A stretch of 47,540 bases of DNA from Lachnospiraceae bacterium (GTDB taxonomy: Bacteria > Bacillota > Clostridia > Lachnospirales > Lachnospiraceae): contig JAFUPV010000032.1 of the NCBI GenBank assembly GCA_017472605.1, forward strand, positions 1 through 47,540, read 5' to 3'. Shown in pieces: positions 24,518 to 33,777 of this stretch. Both the position numbers and the translations under genes were made by a program. The stretch's first letter is position 1; each line of letters starts with the position of its first letter. The notes below the pieces were generated by a model that saw nothing but the letters and a program-made list of their open reading frames with translations, ran no database searches and was not told where the DNA came from.

Positions 24518-25933
24518 TTAATACGCATTGGTGTTTACAAAGCCACGGAATACTGTTAAAAACAGTATCTTAAAATCAAAGAAAATGCTCCAGTTTTCGA
24601 TGTAGTACAGATCCAGCTCGATCCGCTTTTTAATCGACGTATCGCCGCGCAGACCATTGACCTGAGCCCAGCCGGTCATTCCGGGACGAACCTGATGCTT
24701 CACCATGTAACGGGGAATCTCCTCTTTAAACTTTTCCACAAAGAACGGGCGCTCCGGACGTGGTCCTACCATGCTCATGTCGCCTTTGAGAACATTGAAC
24801 AGCTGGGGAAGCTCATCAATGCTTGTCTTGCGGATAAATTTTCCGACAGCAGTTACGCGGGTATCTCCGCGTGTTGTCCACTTATCCACTTCTTCATCCG
24901 GCGGCTGTACAGTCATGGAACGGAACTTGTACATCTGGAATGGCTTGTTGTGAAGTCCAACACGCTCCTGCTTAAAAATCACATCTCCCGGTGAAGTCAC
25001 TTTTACCAGAATTGCCGTTACCAGCATTACCGGTGAAAAAATGACAATCGCCGCAAGCGAACCAACAATATCAACCACACGTTTCAGAATGAAATTGCCG
25101 CCTTCCATCAGCGGTACATGACGGATGTGGATGACGGGAAGACCGAGAATCTCTTCTGTGTACGGCTTCGTCGGAATGATTGAATTGTAATCCGGCACAA
25201 ACATCGTATGTACACCGGACTTTTCACAGAGTTTTACAATGGATTCCAGTTTGCTGTATTCAGCCAGGCCAAGCGTGATCACAATCTCCTCCACCTCGTT
25301 GGCAGCAAGAATCCGCTCCAGATCCGCAATGGTTCCAATCACCTTAACACCGTTATACTCCTCGTTTACCGCAACATTGTCGTCCAGGATGCCCACAATG
25401 TCAAACCCCCACTGCTTGTGGGAATTGATCCGCTCGATATAACCTTCTGCCGCTCTTCCATAGCCGACAATCAGAACATTGCGCCGGTTGAATTTGCTTT
25501 TGCGCATGTGGAGAATGAACAGACGGTATACATTTCTCCAGCCGATGGTAAACACGGTAAAAAGACCGATAAAACGGATTACCAGCCGACGGGAAAAGGA
25601 CACTGCCCACGGATAGTTCGCATTGGTTGACAGCGCAAACAGAACTGCCAGAAAAAGCAGCAGGGCGATCACATTGGTACGCACAATCCTCAGCGCCTCT
25701 TTCAGACGGCCCGTTACCTTCATCGGACGATACAGACCAGTCGCGTAGTACAGGATTACCAGACCGGGAATCAGGTACTTCAGCGGCCACTCATACTCGG
25801 TCACACGCAGCGGAGACAGATTTCCCAACAGTTCAAACTGCACCCAGTAGCTGAGCCAGTATGAGAGAAACACCATCAGTGCATCCAGCAGAACCTCTAT
25901 TAAAATTTCCAACTTTTGCTTATTTCGATTCAT
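24518..25933 (-). CDS. Polyprenyl-phosphate sugar phosphotransferase (initiating glycosyltransferase)
   Basis: A 471-residue membrane enzyme of the WbaP/CpsE/ExoY type that places the first sugar-phosphate on undecaprenyl phosphate. It has four N-terminal spans, a CoA-binding-like domain ([18 protein letters not shown]), then one span and the bacterial sugar transferase domain with [46 protein letters not shown] and [13 protein letters not shown]. It has its own promoter and an AGGAG site 7 nt before the ATG. Donor sugar cannot be deduced. Confidence 0.94.
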   Translation of the reverse strand: MNRNKQKLEILIEVLLDALMVFLSYWLSYWVQFELLGNLSPLRVTEYEWPLKYLIPGLVILYYATGLYRPMKVTGRLKEALRIVRTNVIALLLFLAVLFALSTNANYPWAVSFSRRLVIRFIGLFTVFTIGWRNVYRLFILHMRKSKFNRRNVLIVGYGRAAEGYIERINSHKQWGFDIVGILDDNVAVNEEYNGVKVIGTIADLERILAANEVEEIVITLGLAEYSKLESIVKLCEKSGVHTMFVPDYNSIIPTKPYTEEILGLPVIHIRHVPLMEGGNFILKRVVDIVGSLAAIVIFSPVMLVTAILVKVTSPGDVIFKQERVGLHNKPFQMYKFRSMTVQPPDEEVDKWTTRGDTRVTAVGKFIRKTSIDELPQLFNVLKGDMSMVGPRPERPFFVEKFKEEIPRYMVKHQVRPGMTGWAQVNGLRGDTSIKKRIELDLYYIENWSIFFDFKILFLTVFRGFVNTNAY

Positions 25934-25986
25934 TTCGTTCTCCTGTTATTCGACAGCCCAGTGACCCAGGTCTCTGAGCCGCCTTA

Positions 25987-26015
25987 ATAATACAGCAAAT
26001 CAACCGGAAAAACAA
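25987..26015 (-). promoter_or_regulatory. Promoter for the sugar transferase-LCP unit
   Basis: On the minus strand TTGTTT (26010-26015), 17 bp, TATTAT (25987-25992). It sits between the last glycosyltransferase gene and the initiating transferase; a small CAG-GACC/GGTC-CTG hairpin follows in the leader. Confidence 0.65.
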
Positions 26016-26049
26016 CCGATAATCTCTTACTATTTTCTTACAAATTCTG

Positions 26050-27036
26050 TTATGAAAACACACGTCTCTTCAGGAATTCCATCACATAGATTCCGGTATT
26101 CTTCCAGAGCTCCGCTTCAATGCGGATGTAGTTTTTCAGATGGGCCCCCCGGAAGAACACTTTCTTACACTTATGACAGGATGTAATTCCCTCTTTGATC
26201 CCATTCACATAATCCGCGCCAAACCCGATTTTCTTGAAAAAGCTGTATTTTACCAGATATCCGGCTGCCAGAAACGGAGCGTTTACAATCAGCTGGGCAA
26301 GCGGCATGTTCTTGTAATTCAGATAGACGCTGTTGCGGGCTGACAGTTTGACTTTAAAGCTGTTGTATTTGGATCCGGACGTACCGCTTCCCACATGGTA
26401 GACCTTTGCTTTCGGGCAGTATACATTGCGGTAGCCGTGAATCTTCGCACGGTATCCAAGATCGATATCCTCCAGATAAGCAAAATGCATTTCATCAAAA
26501 TAGCCGATCCGGTCCAGCATATATTTCCGGTAAAGCGCCGCGCCGCCGCAGGCAGAGAACACATCCTCCTCCTTCTGATAGCCGGTCACCTTCTGTCCCA
26601 CTCCGCGCTGGATCCCCCAGCCCAGAACTGTGTAAAGGTCGCCGGTATCGTCCAGCAGCGTTCTGTCATGATACTGGATCATGCGGCTGCTGACGGAAAA
26701 GATATCATCGGAGGATTCCATGGTCGCAACCATCTCCTTCACCATGTCGGGATCGCACTCCGTATCGTTGTTCAGAAGCAGAACATAGGGAGTCGTGCAC
26801 ATGCGGATGCCCATGTTGACACCGCCTGCAAATCCAAGATTGCGGCGCATCACAGCCACCTTCATCTTTGGGAAGTTTTCTCTGATATATTCCACGCTTC
26901 CATCGGAAGACGCATTATCAATGATCAGCGTCTCATAGCTGTCATAGTTCTGCTCCTCAACGGATTCCAGGCACTTTTTTAAGAATCTTTTTCCATTGTA
27001 ATTTGGAATGACGATCGTTACTTTTTTCTTTTCCAT
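26050..27036 (-). CDS. Glycosyltransferase family 2
   Basis: A 328-residue GT-A enzyme. The N-terminal domain shows VTIVIPNYNGKRFLKKCLES, then IIDNASSDGSVEYI, NLGFAGGVNMGI, the metal-binding LLLNNDTECD, and FFDEMHFAYLEDIDLGYRAK-like sequence with the catalytic acidic residues. The C-terminal part is amphipathic and probably membrane-associated. It adds one sugar to the lipid-linked repeat unit; rhamnose is possible. Its start, with AGAGGG 6 nt upstream, lies inside the 3' end of the preceding glycosyltransferase gene (80-bp overlap in another frame). Confidence 0.9.
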   Translation of the reverse strand: MEKKKVTIVIPNYNGKRFLKKCLESVEEQNYDSYETLIIDNASSDGSVEYIRENFPKMKVAVMRRNLGFAGGVNMGIRMCTTPYVLLLNNDTECDPDMVKEMVATMESSDDIFSVSSRMIQYHDRTLLDDTGDLYTVLGWGIQRGVGQKVTGYQKEEDVFSACGGAALYRKYMLDRIGYFDEMHFAYLEDIDLGYRAKIHGYRNVYCPKAKVYHVGSGTSGSKYNSFKVKLSARNSVYLNYKNMPLAQLIVNAPFLAAGYLVKYSFFKKIGFGADYVNGIKEGITSCHKCKKVFFRGAHLKNYIRIEAELWKNTGIYVMEFLKRRVFS

Positions 27037-29182
27037 ATCGTTCCCTCTGAATCTGCGCGATTTCAGCCTTTCTTACATCTTTGGCTGCATGGTTCAGCTT
27101 ATAGTATTCCATGTAGGAGAAATTCGGGTTGTAATAAGGATCCACAAAGCTTCCCAGAATATCCCACTTGTTGTTCAGCAGACGCATCTCATTTCCAAAA
27201 CGGAGGAAACGCGCCGCTGTATCTTCACTTCCTCTGGACTTGGATTCATAGTGATACAGACGCACATCCGCATCATAGACAACCAGATAACCGGCTGCGC
27301 GAACCTTCAGACACAGATCCACGTCATTAAAGGCTACCTGGAATTCTTCTTCCAGTCCGCCGATCTCCTCATAGACTGATTTCCGGATCATCAGGCAGGC
27401 AGCCGTCACCGCAGACACATCCTGCACGGCAACCGCGCGTCCCATGTACCCGGGATCATCCTCATGAAGACCTTTGAACACATGGTCAGCCAGACCGCCT
27501 GCACCAACCAGGACACCGGCATGCTGCACCGTATGGTCATCATAGAGCAGCTTTGCTCCGACAATGCCCACATCCCTGCGCATGCAGTAGCCAAGCATGT
27601 TTTCGAAGATATCCGGAGTGATCAGCTCCACATCATTATTCAGCAGAAGCAGATATTCACCCTTTGCGTACTTTGCGCCGAAATTGTTGATGGCAGAGTA
27701 GTTGAACTCCCGATCCCAGTAGACAACGCGGACACGGCTGTCCTCTTCGATCTTCTGATAGTAGGAAAAGGTTTCCGGATCGGTACTGTTGTTTTCAATC
27801 ACGATGATCTCATAGTTTTCATAAGTTGCCCGGTCAAAAAGCGACTGGATGCACTTGTCCAGATCATCAATATGATCCTTGTTGGGGATCAGGACAGACA
27901 CCATCGGCTTCTCTTCCAGTTCAAACCGGGTAGTGTACCAGCCGTCTACCGGTCCGATCTGAGCAAAGGCACGGATGCCGACTCTCCGGTAGTGGGCATT
28001 AATCGCATCCACACCGGCTGTAATGGCATAGTTCTTATTTCCCTGTGCCGCAGCCGTCGACTGGCTGTGACTTCTCCAGTGATACAGAACACGCGGGCAA
28101 TGATACACCGCATTTGTCTGCTCTGTAAGGCGAAGAATCAGATCATAGTCCTGCGCGCCTTCAAATTCCTCACTGGGTCCGCCGACTCTGCGAAGCAGGT
28201 CCGCGCGAACTGCCAGAAAATGACAGATATAGTTGTTGCTGCAAAGCAGATCCGGATTGAAGTCCGACTTGAAATGAGGATAGAAGAATTCATCATCATT
28301 TTCTCCCACCTTGTCCTCATCGGAATACATCACATCATAGGCGGGATTTTCATTCAGCGCCCTGGCATAGCAGTACAGCGCATCGGATTCAATCATGTCA
28401 TCATGATCCATGAAAGCAATGAAATCGCCTTCTGCATGGTTGATTCCCGCGCAGGTATTTCCCGCGATTCCCATGTTATCGGACAGGCCAACCACACGGA
28501 TCCGCTTATCATACTGCTTCCAGACACGAACAGCCTTTGCCAGCTCTTCGTCCTCCGGCGACGCGTTGACAAGAATCAGCTCCCAGTTTGTGTAGGACTG
28601 ATCCAGAACCGAGCGGACCATGCTGCGGAAATATCCAACCGGTGTGTGATAGAGGGGAACAACGATGCTGAACTTTGGCCGGTACTCCAGTCTTGTTTTT
28701 CTCTGATCGCCCCACTCCTCTCTCGTCACCCGCATTGCATGGAACCAGTCATCATATTCATGATGATCCCAGTGAATCACTTTCTTTGCTGCCAGCCTTG
28801 CATCATTCTTTGCGGTAACAAGGGTTCGTTTCGTCTTTTTGTAGAAGTTTCTCGCAGAAATCAGCGTGGAATTCAGCTGCACGGTGTGGTGATCAACCAC
28901 CTTGCCGCCATCCGGCGTCACTTCTTCCAGCTTCACTTCCAGATAGGGAATTCCTTTGCACGGAATCTCCAGGAACACGCCGATATCCTCCGCTTTTGTA
29001 TCCTGATATTTCAGAAGTCCGACATCCGGACGGCAGGAACGGGTCACCTCACAGGGAATCTCCTGTCCCTTTCCGTTGACGGCATAGATGCGCACCGAAT
29101 TGTTCCGGTCATCCGCAGTTGCCCAGCCCACTGCATATATCCGATTATTTTTAACAAATATTGAATCAAAACAACAATCCAT
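26957..29182 (-). CDS. Two-domain glycosyltransferase (GT2-GT2), copy 1
   Basis: A 741-residue protein. A ~160-residue N-terminal beta-rich region is followed by two GT-A domains. The first starts at about residue 170 (KFSIVVPLYHTPVGYFRSMV) with a DHDD metal site. The second starts at about residue 425 (MVSVLIPNKDHIDDLDKCIQ) with LLLNNDVEL and FQVAFNDVDLCLKVRAAGYL. Such tandem enzymes can add alternating sugars to a growing glycan. It is a paralogue of the upstream gene. The last ~26 residues are lysine/arginine-rich and overlap the next gene by 80 bp. AGGA lies 5 nt before its ATG. Confidence 0.9.
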   Translation of the reverse strand: MDCCFDSIFVKNNRIYAVGWATADDRNNSVRIYAVNGKGQEIPCEVTRSCRPDVGLLKYQDTKAEDIGVFLEIPCKGIPYLEVKLEEVTPDGGKVVDHHTVQLNSTLISARNFYKKTKRTLVTAKNDARLAAKKVIHWDHHEYDDWFHAMRVTREEWGDQRKTRLEYRPKFSIVVPLYHTPVGYFRSMVRSVLDQSYTNWELILVNASPEDEELAKAVRVWKQYDKRIRVVGLSDNMGIAGNTCAGINHAEGDFIAFMDHDDMIESDALYCYARALNENPAYDVMYSDEDKVGENDDEFFYPHFKSDFNPDLLCSNNYICHFLAVRADLLRRVGGPSEEFEGAQDYDLILRLTEQTNAVYHCPRVLYHWRSHSQSTAAAQGNKNYAITAGVDAINAHYRRVGIRAFAQIGPVDGWYTTRFELEEKPMVSVLIPNKDHIDDLDKCIQSLFDRATYENYEIIVIENNSTDPETFSYYQKIEEDSRVRVVYWDREFNYSAINNFGAKYAKGEYLLLLNNDVELITPDIFENMLGYCMRRDVGIVGAKLLYDDHTVQHAGVLVGAGGLADHVFKGLHEDDPGYMGRAVAVQDVSAVTAACLMIRKSVYEEIGGLEEEFQVAFNDVDLCLKVRAAGYLVVYDADVRLYHYESKSRGSEDTAARFLRFGNEMRLLNNKWDILGSFVDPYYNPNFSYMEYYKLNHAAKDVRKAEIAQIQRERYGKEKSNDRHSKLQWKKILKKVPGIR

Positions 29183-29199
29183 AAATTTCCTTTATCCTC

Positions 29200-31299
29200 T
29201 TAAATTGAATAATATCCGTGGTTCAGGGACAGGTTCTTGTTATAGTAGGGATCTCCCAGCATCTGTTTCGGCCAGCGCTTGCGAAGAAGCTGCTTTTCTC
29301 TGGAAAAACGCTCTTTCTGCTCTTGTGTTTCTTCATAGCCTCTGGACTTGGATTCGTAGTGGTACCACTCGGCAAAGGCATCATAAACGACCAGCTTTCC
29401 AGCATCCCTGATCTTCAGACAGAAATCCACGTCATTATAGGCAACAGTAAATTCCTCTTCCATTCCGCCCACTGCTTCATAGTCTGCCTTCTTCACCATC
29501 AGACAGGCCGCCGTCACAGCAGACAGGTTCTGAGAAACAACCGCTCTTCCCATGTATCCGGGATCTTCTTTTCCATAGTGCAGGAAAACATGGTCAGCTG
29601 CTTCACTGACACCGACCAGAACACCGGCATGCTGAATGGTGTTATCCTCATAGAACAGCTTTGCGCCAACTACACCGACTTCCGGCCTCATGCAGTAACC
29701 GAGCATGCTCTCAATGGCATCCTCTGTAATGATCTCTGTATCATTGTTCAGCAGAAGCAGGTATTCTCCCTTTGCAAAGGACGCCCCGAAATTGTTGATG
29801 GCGGCATAGTTAAAGGTGCCCTGCCAGTTCACAACCCGGATCCGCGGATCCTGATTTTTCAGTTCCTCGTAGAACGCAAAGGTTTCTTCCTCTTCGCTGT
29901 TATTTTCAATTATGATGATTTCAAAATTCGAATAGGAGGATTTCTTCTGGAGGGAAGCAATGCAGCGTCCAAGATCCATTCTGTGATCTTTGTTTGGAAT
30001 CAGGATGCTGACAAGCGGTTTTTCCTTCAGCGTAAACGTGGTTCGGTACCAGCCTCTTAACTTCATCGGCTCCACCGTTCCCGGAATTCCTCTTCTCTGA
30101 TAGTAATTTTCGATGGCAGTTTTTCCTGCCTGATATGCGTAGCCTTTGCTTTCCGGATCCAGTGCCGTGGACTCCCGGTGGCAGCGCCAGCTGTACAGCA
30201 CTTTTGATATGTGATAAATCTTCGAGGTATGCTCGCTCAGACGAAGAACGAAATCGTGGTCCTGCGCCCCGTCCATGCCGGTATTCAGCACGCCAACCTT
30301 TCTCAGAAGAATGGAGCGAACCATCAGCATGTGACACACATAGTTGTTGCAGCACAGCAGATCCGGATTAAAATCCGGTTTGAAATGAGGTTCAAAATAC
30401 ACGCCTGTTTCATCGTCCAGTTTATCCTCATCGCAGTAATACACATCGGCGCCTGTCATGTGGATGGCGCGGGCATATTCATAGAGCGCATCCTCACGAA
30501 GCAGGTCATCCTGATCCGCAAAGGCGATCCATCCTCCGGCAGCCAGCTCGATGGCGCGGTTTGTGTTTCCGGCAATGCCGTAGTTTTCGTTTAAATATTT
30601 TACTTTGATCTTGCTGTTGGCAGCCTCCAGCTGTGCCAGATATTTTCCGGTTTCATCCGTTCTGGCTCCGGCATAGGCCAGACAAAGCTCCCAGTTTGTA
30701 TAGGTCTGGGCAAGCACAGATTTTACCATCTGCTGAAGATGCTCCACCTTCGGCCGGTAAACCGGAACAACGATGCTGATCAGCGAATTCTCCACAAAGG
30801 TTTTATTCCGCTGAGCCATCAGCTCTTTCTTCCCCGGTCTGGTCATTTCTTTCCAGATTCCATACTCGCGGTCCTTCTTGTCATATTCAATGAAACGGTC
30901 CTGCACCCAGAAATTCTTCTTATCCTCCGCTTTCAGATACCGTTTCATCTTTCCAGGCAGAGAAGTGCGTTTGATATGCTGCCAGTAGAGAGCGCGCGGT
31001 GAAATCTCCACTTCAAGACTTTCCCTTGCGCCATTGTCCACCTGAAAACGGATCGTCTGCTTCTTCTGCGGCAGATAGGGGATTTCCAGCTCATAGCCGT
31101 ACATGTCCATCTTATAATCCTTAAACATGGCAAAACCGACATCGGCACGGCTGACCATAGCAGTCCGTACCTCAACCGGTGCCCCATCCTCACCCTTCAC
31201 AGAAATCTTCAGCGGTTCTCCAGGCGTTTGCGGAACGCACCAGCCGCTGCAGACAATTTTCGAATTTCTGTATTTCAACTCATCAAAACAATTATTCAT
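29200..31299 (-). CDS. Two-domain glycosyltransferase (GT2-GT2), copy 2
   Basis: A 699-residue paralogue of the next gene with the same order: N-terminal beta-rich region, first GT-A domain (LISIVVPVYRPKVEHLQQMV, DQDD metal site), second GT-A domain (LVSILIPNKDHRMDLGRCIA, LLLNNDTEI, FTVAYNDVDFCLKIRDAGKL). The ATG at 31299 is chosen because it matches the N-terminus of the paralogue and follows GAGGGTG; the frame is open 60 nt further. Together with its paralogue it probably builds most of the repeat unit. Confidence 0.9.
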   Translation of the reverse strand: MNNCFDELKYRNSKIVCSGWCVPQTPGEPLKISVKGEDGAPVEVRTAMVSRADVGFAMFKDYKMDMYGYELEIPYLPQKKQTIRFQVDNGARESLEVEISPRALYWQHIKRTSLPGKMKRYLKAEDKKNFWVQDRFIEYDKKDREYGIWKEMTRPGKKELMAQRNKTFVENSLISIVVPVYRPKVEHLQQMVKSVLAQTYTNWELCLAYAGARTDETGKYLAQLEAANSKIKVKYLNENYGIAGNTNRAIELAAGGWIAFADQDDLLREDALYEYARAIHMTGADVYYCDEDKLDDETGVYFEPHFKPDFNPDLLCCNNYVCHMLMVRSILLRKVGVLNTGMDGAQDHDFVLRLSEHTSKIYHISKVLYSWRCHRESTALDPESKGYAYQAGKTAIENYYQRRGIPGTVEPMKLRGWYRTTFTLKEKPLVSILIPNKDHRMDLGRCIASLQKKSSYSNFEIIIIENNSEEEETFAFYEELKNQDPRIRVVNWQGTFNYAAINNFGASFAKGEYLLLLNNDTEIITEDAIESMLGYCMRPEVGVVGAKLFYEDNTIQHAGVLVGVSEAADHVFLHYGKEDPGYMGRAVVSQNLSAVTAACLMVKKADYEAVGGMEEEFTVAYNDVDFCLKIRDAGKLVVYDAFAEWYHYESKSRGYEETQEQKERFSREKQLLRKRWPKQMLGDPYYNKNLSLNHGYYSI

Positions 31300-31339
31300 A
31301 CAAGCACCCTCTGTCTCAAAACAATTTTTCTCACCGGCA

Positions 31340-32080
31340 TTACAGCTTATACGCGTCACATACTTCCTTTACATCACCGATCATCTTAACGGTGTGATCC
31401 TCCAGCCATACAACACGGTTGCACATGTTCCGGATCTGATTCAGATCGTGGGAAACAAAGAGAACCGTTGTTCCGCCATGCATCAGTTCCATCATGCGGG
31501 CATAGCTCTTTCTCTGGAAATTCTCATCACCGACGGAAAGGATCTCATCAACGATCAGAATTTCCGGATTTACAACTGTGGCAATGGAAAAGGCAAGGCG
31601 CATCAGCATTCCGGAGGAATAGTTGCGGATCGGTATGTTAATGAAATCTCCCAGCTCGGAAAACGCAAGGATCTCGTCATATTTTGCTTTCAGATATTCC
31701 TTCGGGTAGCCAAGAACGGCTCCATTGAGAAAGATGTTTTCATGACCGGTCAGATCGTGGTCAAAGCCGGAACCAAGCTCCAGCATCGGAACAATCCGGC
31801 CACCCCGGTAAACGCTTCCCGTTGTCGGCTTCAGGATTCCGGAAATAATCTTCAGGGTTGTACTTTTTCCGGCACCGTTTCTTCCGATGATACCGACAAC
31901 CTCTCCCTTCTTCACGTCAAAGCTGACATTTTTCAGCGCCCAGAATTCCTTGAATTCCACCTTGTTGCGAAGAAGAAGTGTTGCCATCTCCTTGATGCTG
32001 GTCACACGGTCATTGGCCATGCGAAAACGCATGGAAACATCGTCTACCTTTAATATCACATTCTTATTTGCGTCGCTCAT
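31340..32080 (-). CDS. ABC transporter ATPase for polysaccharide export, Wzt/TagH-like
   Basis: A 246-residue ATPase. Walker A GRNGAGKS is at 66-73, the signature YSSGM at 154-158 and Walker B LIVDE at 175-179; the wide spacing before Walker A and the Tyr-rich signature are typical of polysaccharide exporters. It lacks the C-terminal carbohydrate-binding domain of the long Wzt type, so it resembles TagH-core or KpsT forms. With the permease just upstream (14 bp gap) it flips the finished undecaprenyl-linked polymer outward. Confidence 0.93.
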   Translation of the reverse strand: MSDANKNVILKVDDVSMRFRMANDRVTSIKEMATLLLRNKVEFKEFWALKNVSFDVKKGEVVGIIGRNGAGKSTTLKIISGILKPTTGSVYRGGRIVPMLELGSGFDHDLTGHENIFLNGAVLGYPKEYLKAKYDEILAFSELGDFINIPIRNYSSGMLMRLAFSIATVVNPEILIVDEILSVGDENFQRKSYARMMELMHGGTTVLFVSHDLNQIRNMCNRVVWLEDHTVKMIGDVKEVCDAYKL

Positions 32081-32094
32081 GTTTTTTACTCCGA

Positions 32095-33120
32095 TTAAAT
32101 ATATAGTACAAACTTGTCCTCGGTCTTATGGAACACATATCCGCCGATCAGCAGCATGCCAACAGAAAACAGCAGGCAGATCGCATATTCGCTGATTGCC
32201 GGTGAACAGCCGTTGATGATGATGGTTCTCATGAAGGTAACATAGTGATACATCGGGTTAAACTGCATCAGCGTTACCAGCCAGTCCGCCTTTCCTTTCA
32301 GCAGCTCCAGACTGTAGATGATCGGAGTGGCATACATCCAGGCAGTGGAAAGCACACCCCAGAGGAATTCCACATCGTGGAAAAACACCATCAGACTGGA
32401 CAGCAGAAGTCCCATTCCCACCGCAAACATGATCAGAAGAACCAGTGCCAGCGGGATCAGAAGAATCGACCAGTTCAGATACAGGCCGTTGAAGAGTCCG
32501 TAAATGAAGGTTACAAGCAGAAGCGGCAGCATGGATAACACAATGTTAATGCTGGCGGAAAGAACCTTTGTCACCGGGTAAATCATCTTCGGTACATATA
32601 CCTTCGTGATCAGGCTGGCATTTCCGATGATTGCACGCATGGACTGATTGCAGCAATCGGTAAAACCGTTAAACATTACAATACCGCAGAGCAGGTAAAT
32701 TGCGTAGTGGGGAACATTTCCGCCGCGGACATCCAGAAGATTGCTGAACACAACATACTGAATGCTCATCATCAGGAGCGGATTCAGAAAGCTCCAGAAC
32801 ACACCGAGAACGGAACGCTTATATTTAATCTTAAAATCTCTGGATACCAGCTGTTCAATCAGGAACTCATAGCGGGCAATCGTCTGAATGGCATTTCCAA
32901 GAAGAGTTCCCTCTCCTCTCCGGTCACGGGAAATCATTCGCATGCAATACACGCAAAGAGCTGCAAACAGAATCAGTTCCAGAATCACAAACGCAGTGCT
33001 GCCGATTTGGCAGGCGCAGATCTGAGGCCACGCAATCAGATTGATGATAACGCCGCAGACAAGCACACCTGCGATCAGATATGTGCTGACTTTTTTCAGA
33101 TTATATTTCTTTACATCCAT
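32095..33120 (-). CDS. ABC-2 type permease for polysaccharide export, Wzm-like
   Basis: A 341-residue membrane protein. The last ~260 residues are the ABC-2 permease domain of Wzm/TagG type (LVSRDFKIKYKRSVLGVFWS, then LNPLLMMSIQYVVFSNLLDV, six spans). About 75 extra N-terminal residues add two hydrophobic spans not usual in Wzm. It partners with the ATPase. No strong ribosome binding site is seen before its ATG. Confidence 0.9.
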   Translation of the reverse strand: MDVKKYNLKKVSTYLIAGVLVCGVIINLIAWPQICACQIGSTAFVILELILFAALCVYCMRMISRDRRGEGTLLGNAIQTIARYEFLIEQLVSRDFKIKYKRSVLGVFWSFLNPLLMMSIQYVVFSNLLDVRGGNVPHYAIYLLCGIVMFNGFTDCCNQSMRAIIGNASLITKVYVPKMIYPVTKVLSASINIVLSMLPLLLVTFIYGLFNGLYLNWSILLIPLALVLLIMFAVGMGLLLSSLMVFFHDVEFLWGVLSTAWMYATPIIYSLELLKGKADWLVTLMQFNPMYHYVTFMRTIIINGCSPAISEYAICLLFSVGMLLIGGYVFHKTEDKFVLYI

Positions 33121-33143
33121 TGTACACGGTACCGCCTGTCTCT

Positions 33144-33701
33144 TTACTCAAAGTGGAAGGTATCTTTTATTCCCTTCCAGTTTCTGTCTTTTTCAGAAAG
33201 AAGAAGCTCCATTCCCTCTTCGATCGGCCATTCAATACCGATTTCCGGATCGTTCCAGAGGATTCCGCCCTCATCGCCCGGATGGTAGAAATCGGTACAC
33301 TTATAGGCAAACTCCGCCTCATCGCTGAGTACCAGGAAACCGTGGGCAAAGCCTTCCGGAATGTAGAACATTTTCTTGTTTTCGGCTGTCAGCTCCACAC
33401 CGAACCACTGACCGTAGGTTTCGGAAGATTCACGCAGATCCACCGCCACGTCAAACACACTTCCGCGGATGGCGCGAACCAGTTTTCCCTGCGGATACTG
33501 CTTCTGGAAATGAAGACCGCGAAGAACACCTTTGACTGACATGGACTGATTGTCCTGAACGAACTTCATGTCAAGTCCTGCCTCCGCAAAATCATTATAG
33601 TTATAGGTTTCAACAAAATAACCTCTCGCATCCTTAAACACAGTCGGTTCAATCACATACAGTCCCTTGATCTTGCACGGAGTCACTTTAATCTTTCCCA
33701 T
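33144..33701 (-). CDS. rfbC: dTDP-4-dehydrorhamnose 3,5-epimerase
   Basis: A 185-residue cupin-fold enzyme of dTDP-L-rhamnose synthesis. The family motif GVLRGLHFQ carries catalytic His64, followed by GKLVRAIRGSVFDVAVDLR, and IPEGFAHGFLVLSDEAEFAYKC. rfbA, rfbB and rfbD are not next to it, so they must be elsewhere for a complete pathway. Its presence with a rhamnosyltransferase-like gene suggests rhamnose in the polymer. GAGGT lies 8 nt before the ATG. Confidence 0.95.
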   Translation of the reverse strand: MGKIKVTPCKIKGLYVIEPTVFKDARGYFVETYNYNDFAEAGLDMKFVQDNQSMSVKGVLRGLHFQKQYPQGKLVRAIRGSVFDVAVDLRESSETYGQWFGVELTAENKKMFYIPEGFAHGFLVLSDEAEFAYKCTDFYHPGDEGGILWNDPEIGIEWPIEEGMELLLSEKDRNWKGIKDTFHFE

Positions 33702-33777
33702 TGTTTTCTACCTCACAATTCTTTCTTAAACGATTCTTTCTGATAACGACGCACGTTGAAACAGCTCTTTCCCCGCT

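Noticed and set aside
27464-29164. A 566-codon plus-strand open frame
   Set aside because: It lies exactly opposite a well-supported two-domain glycosyltransferase, shows no recognisable domain, and follows the mirrored codon pattern of the minus-strand gene.
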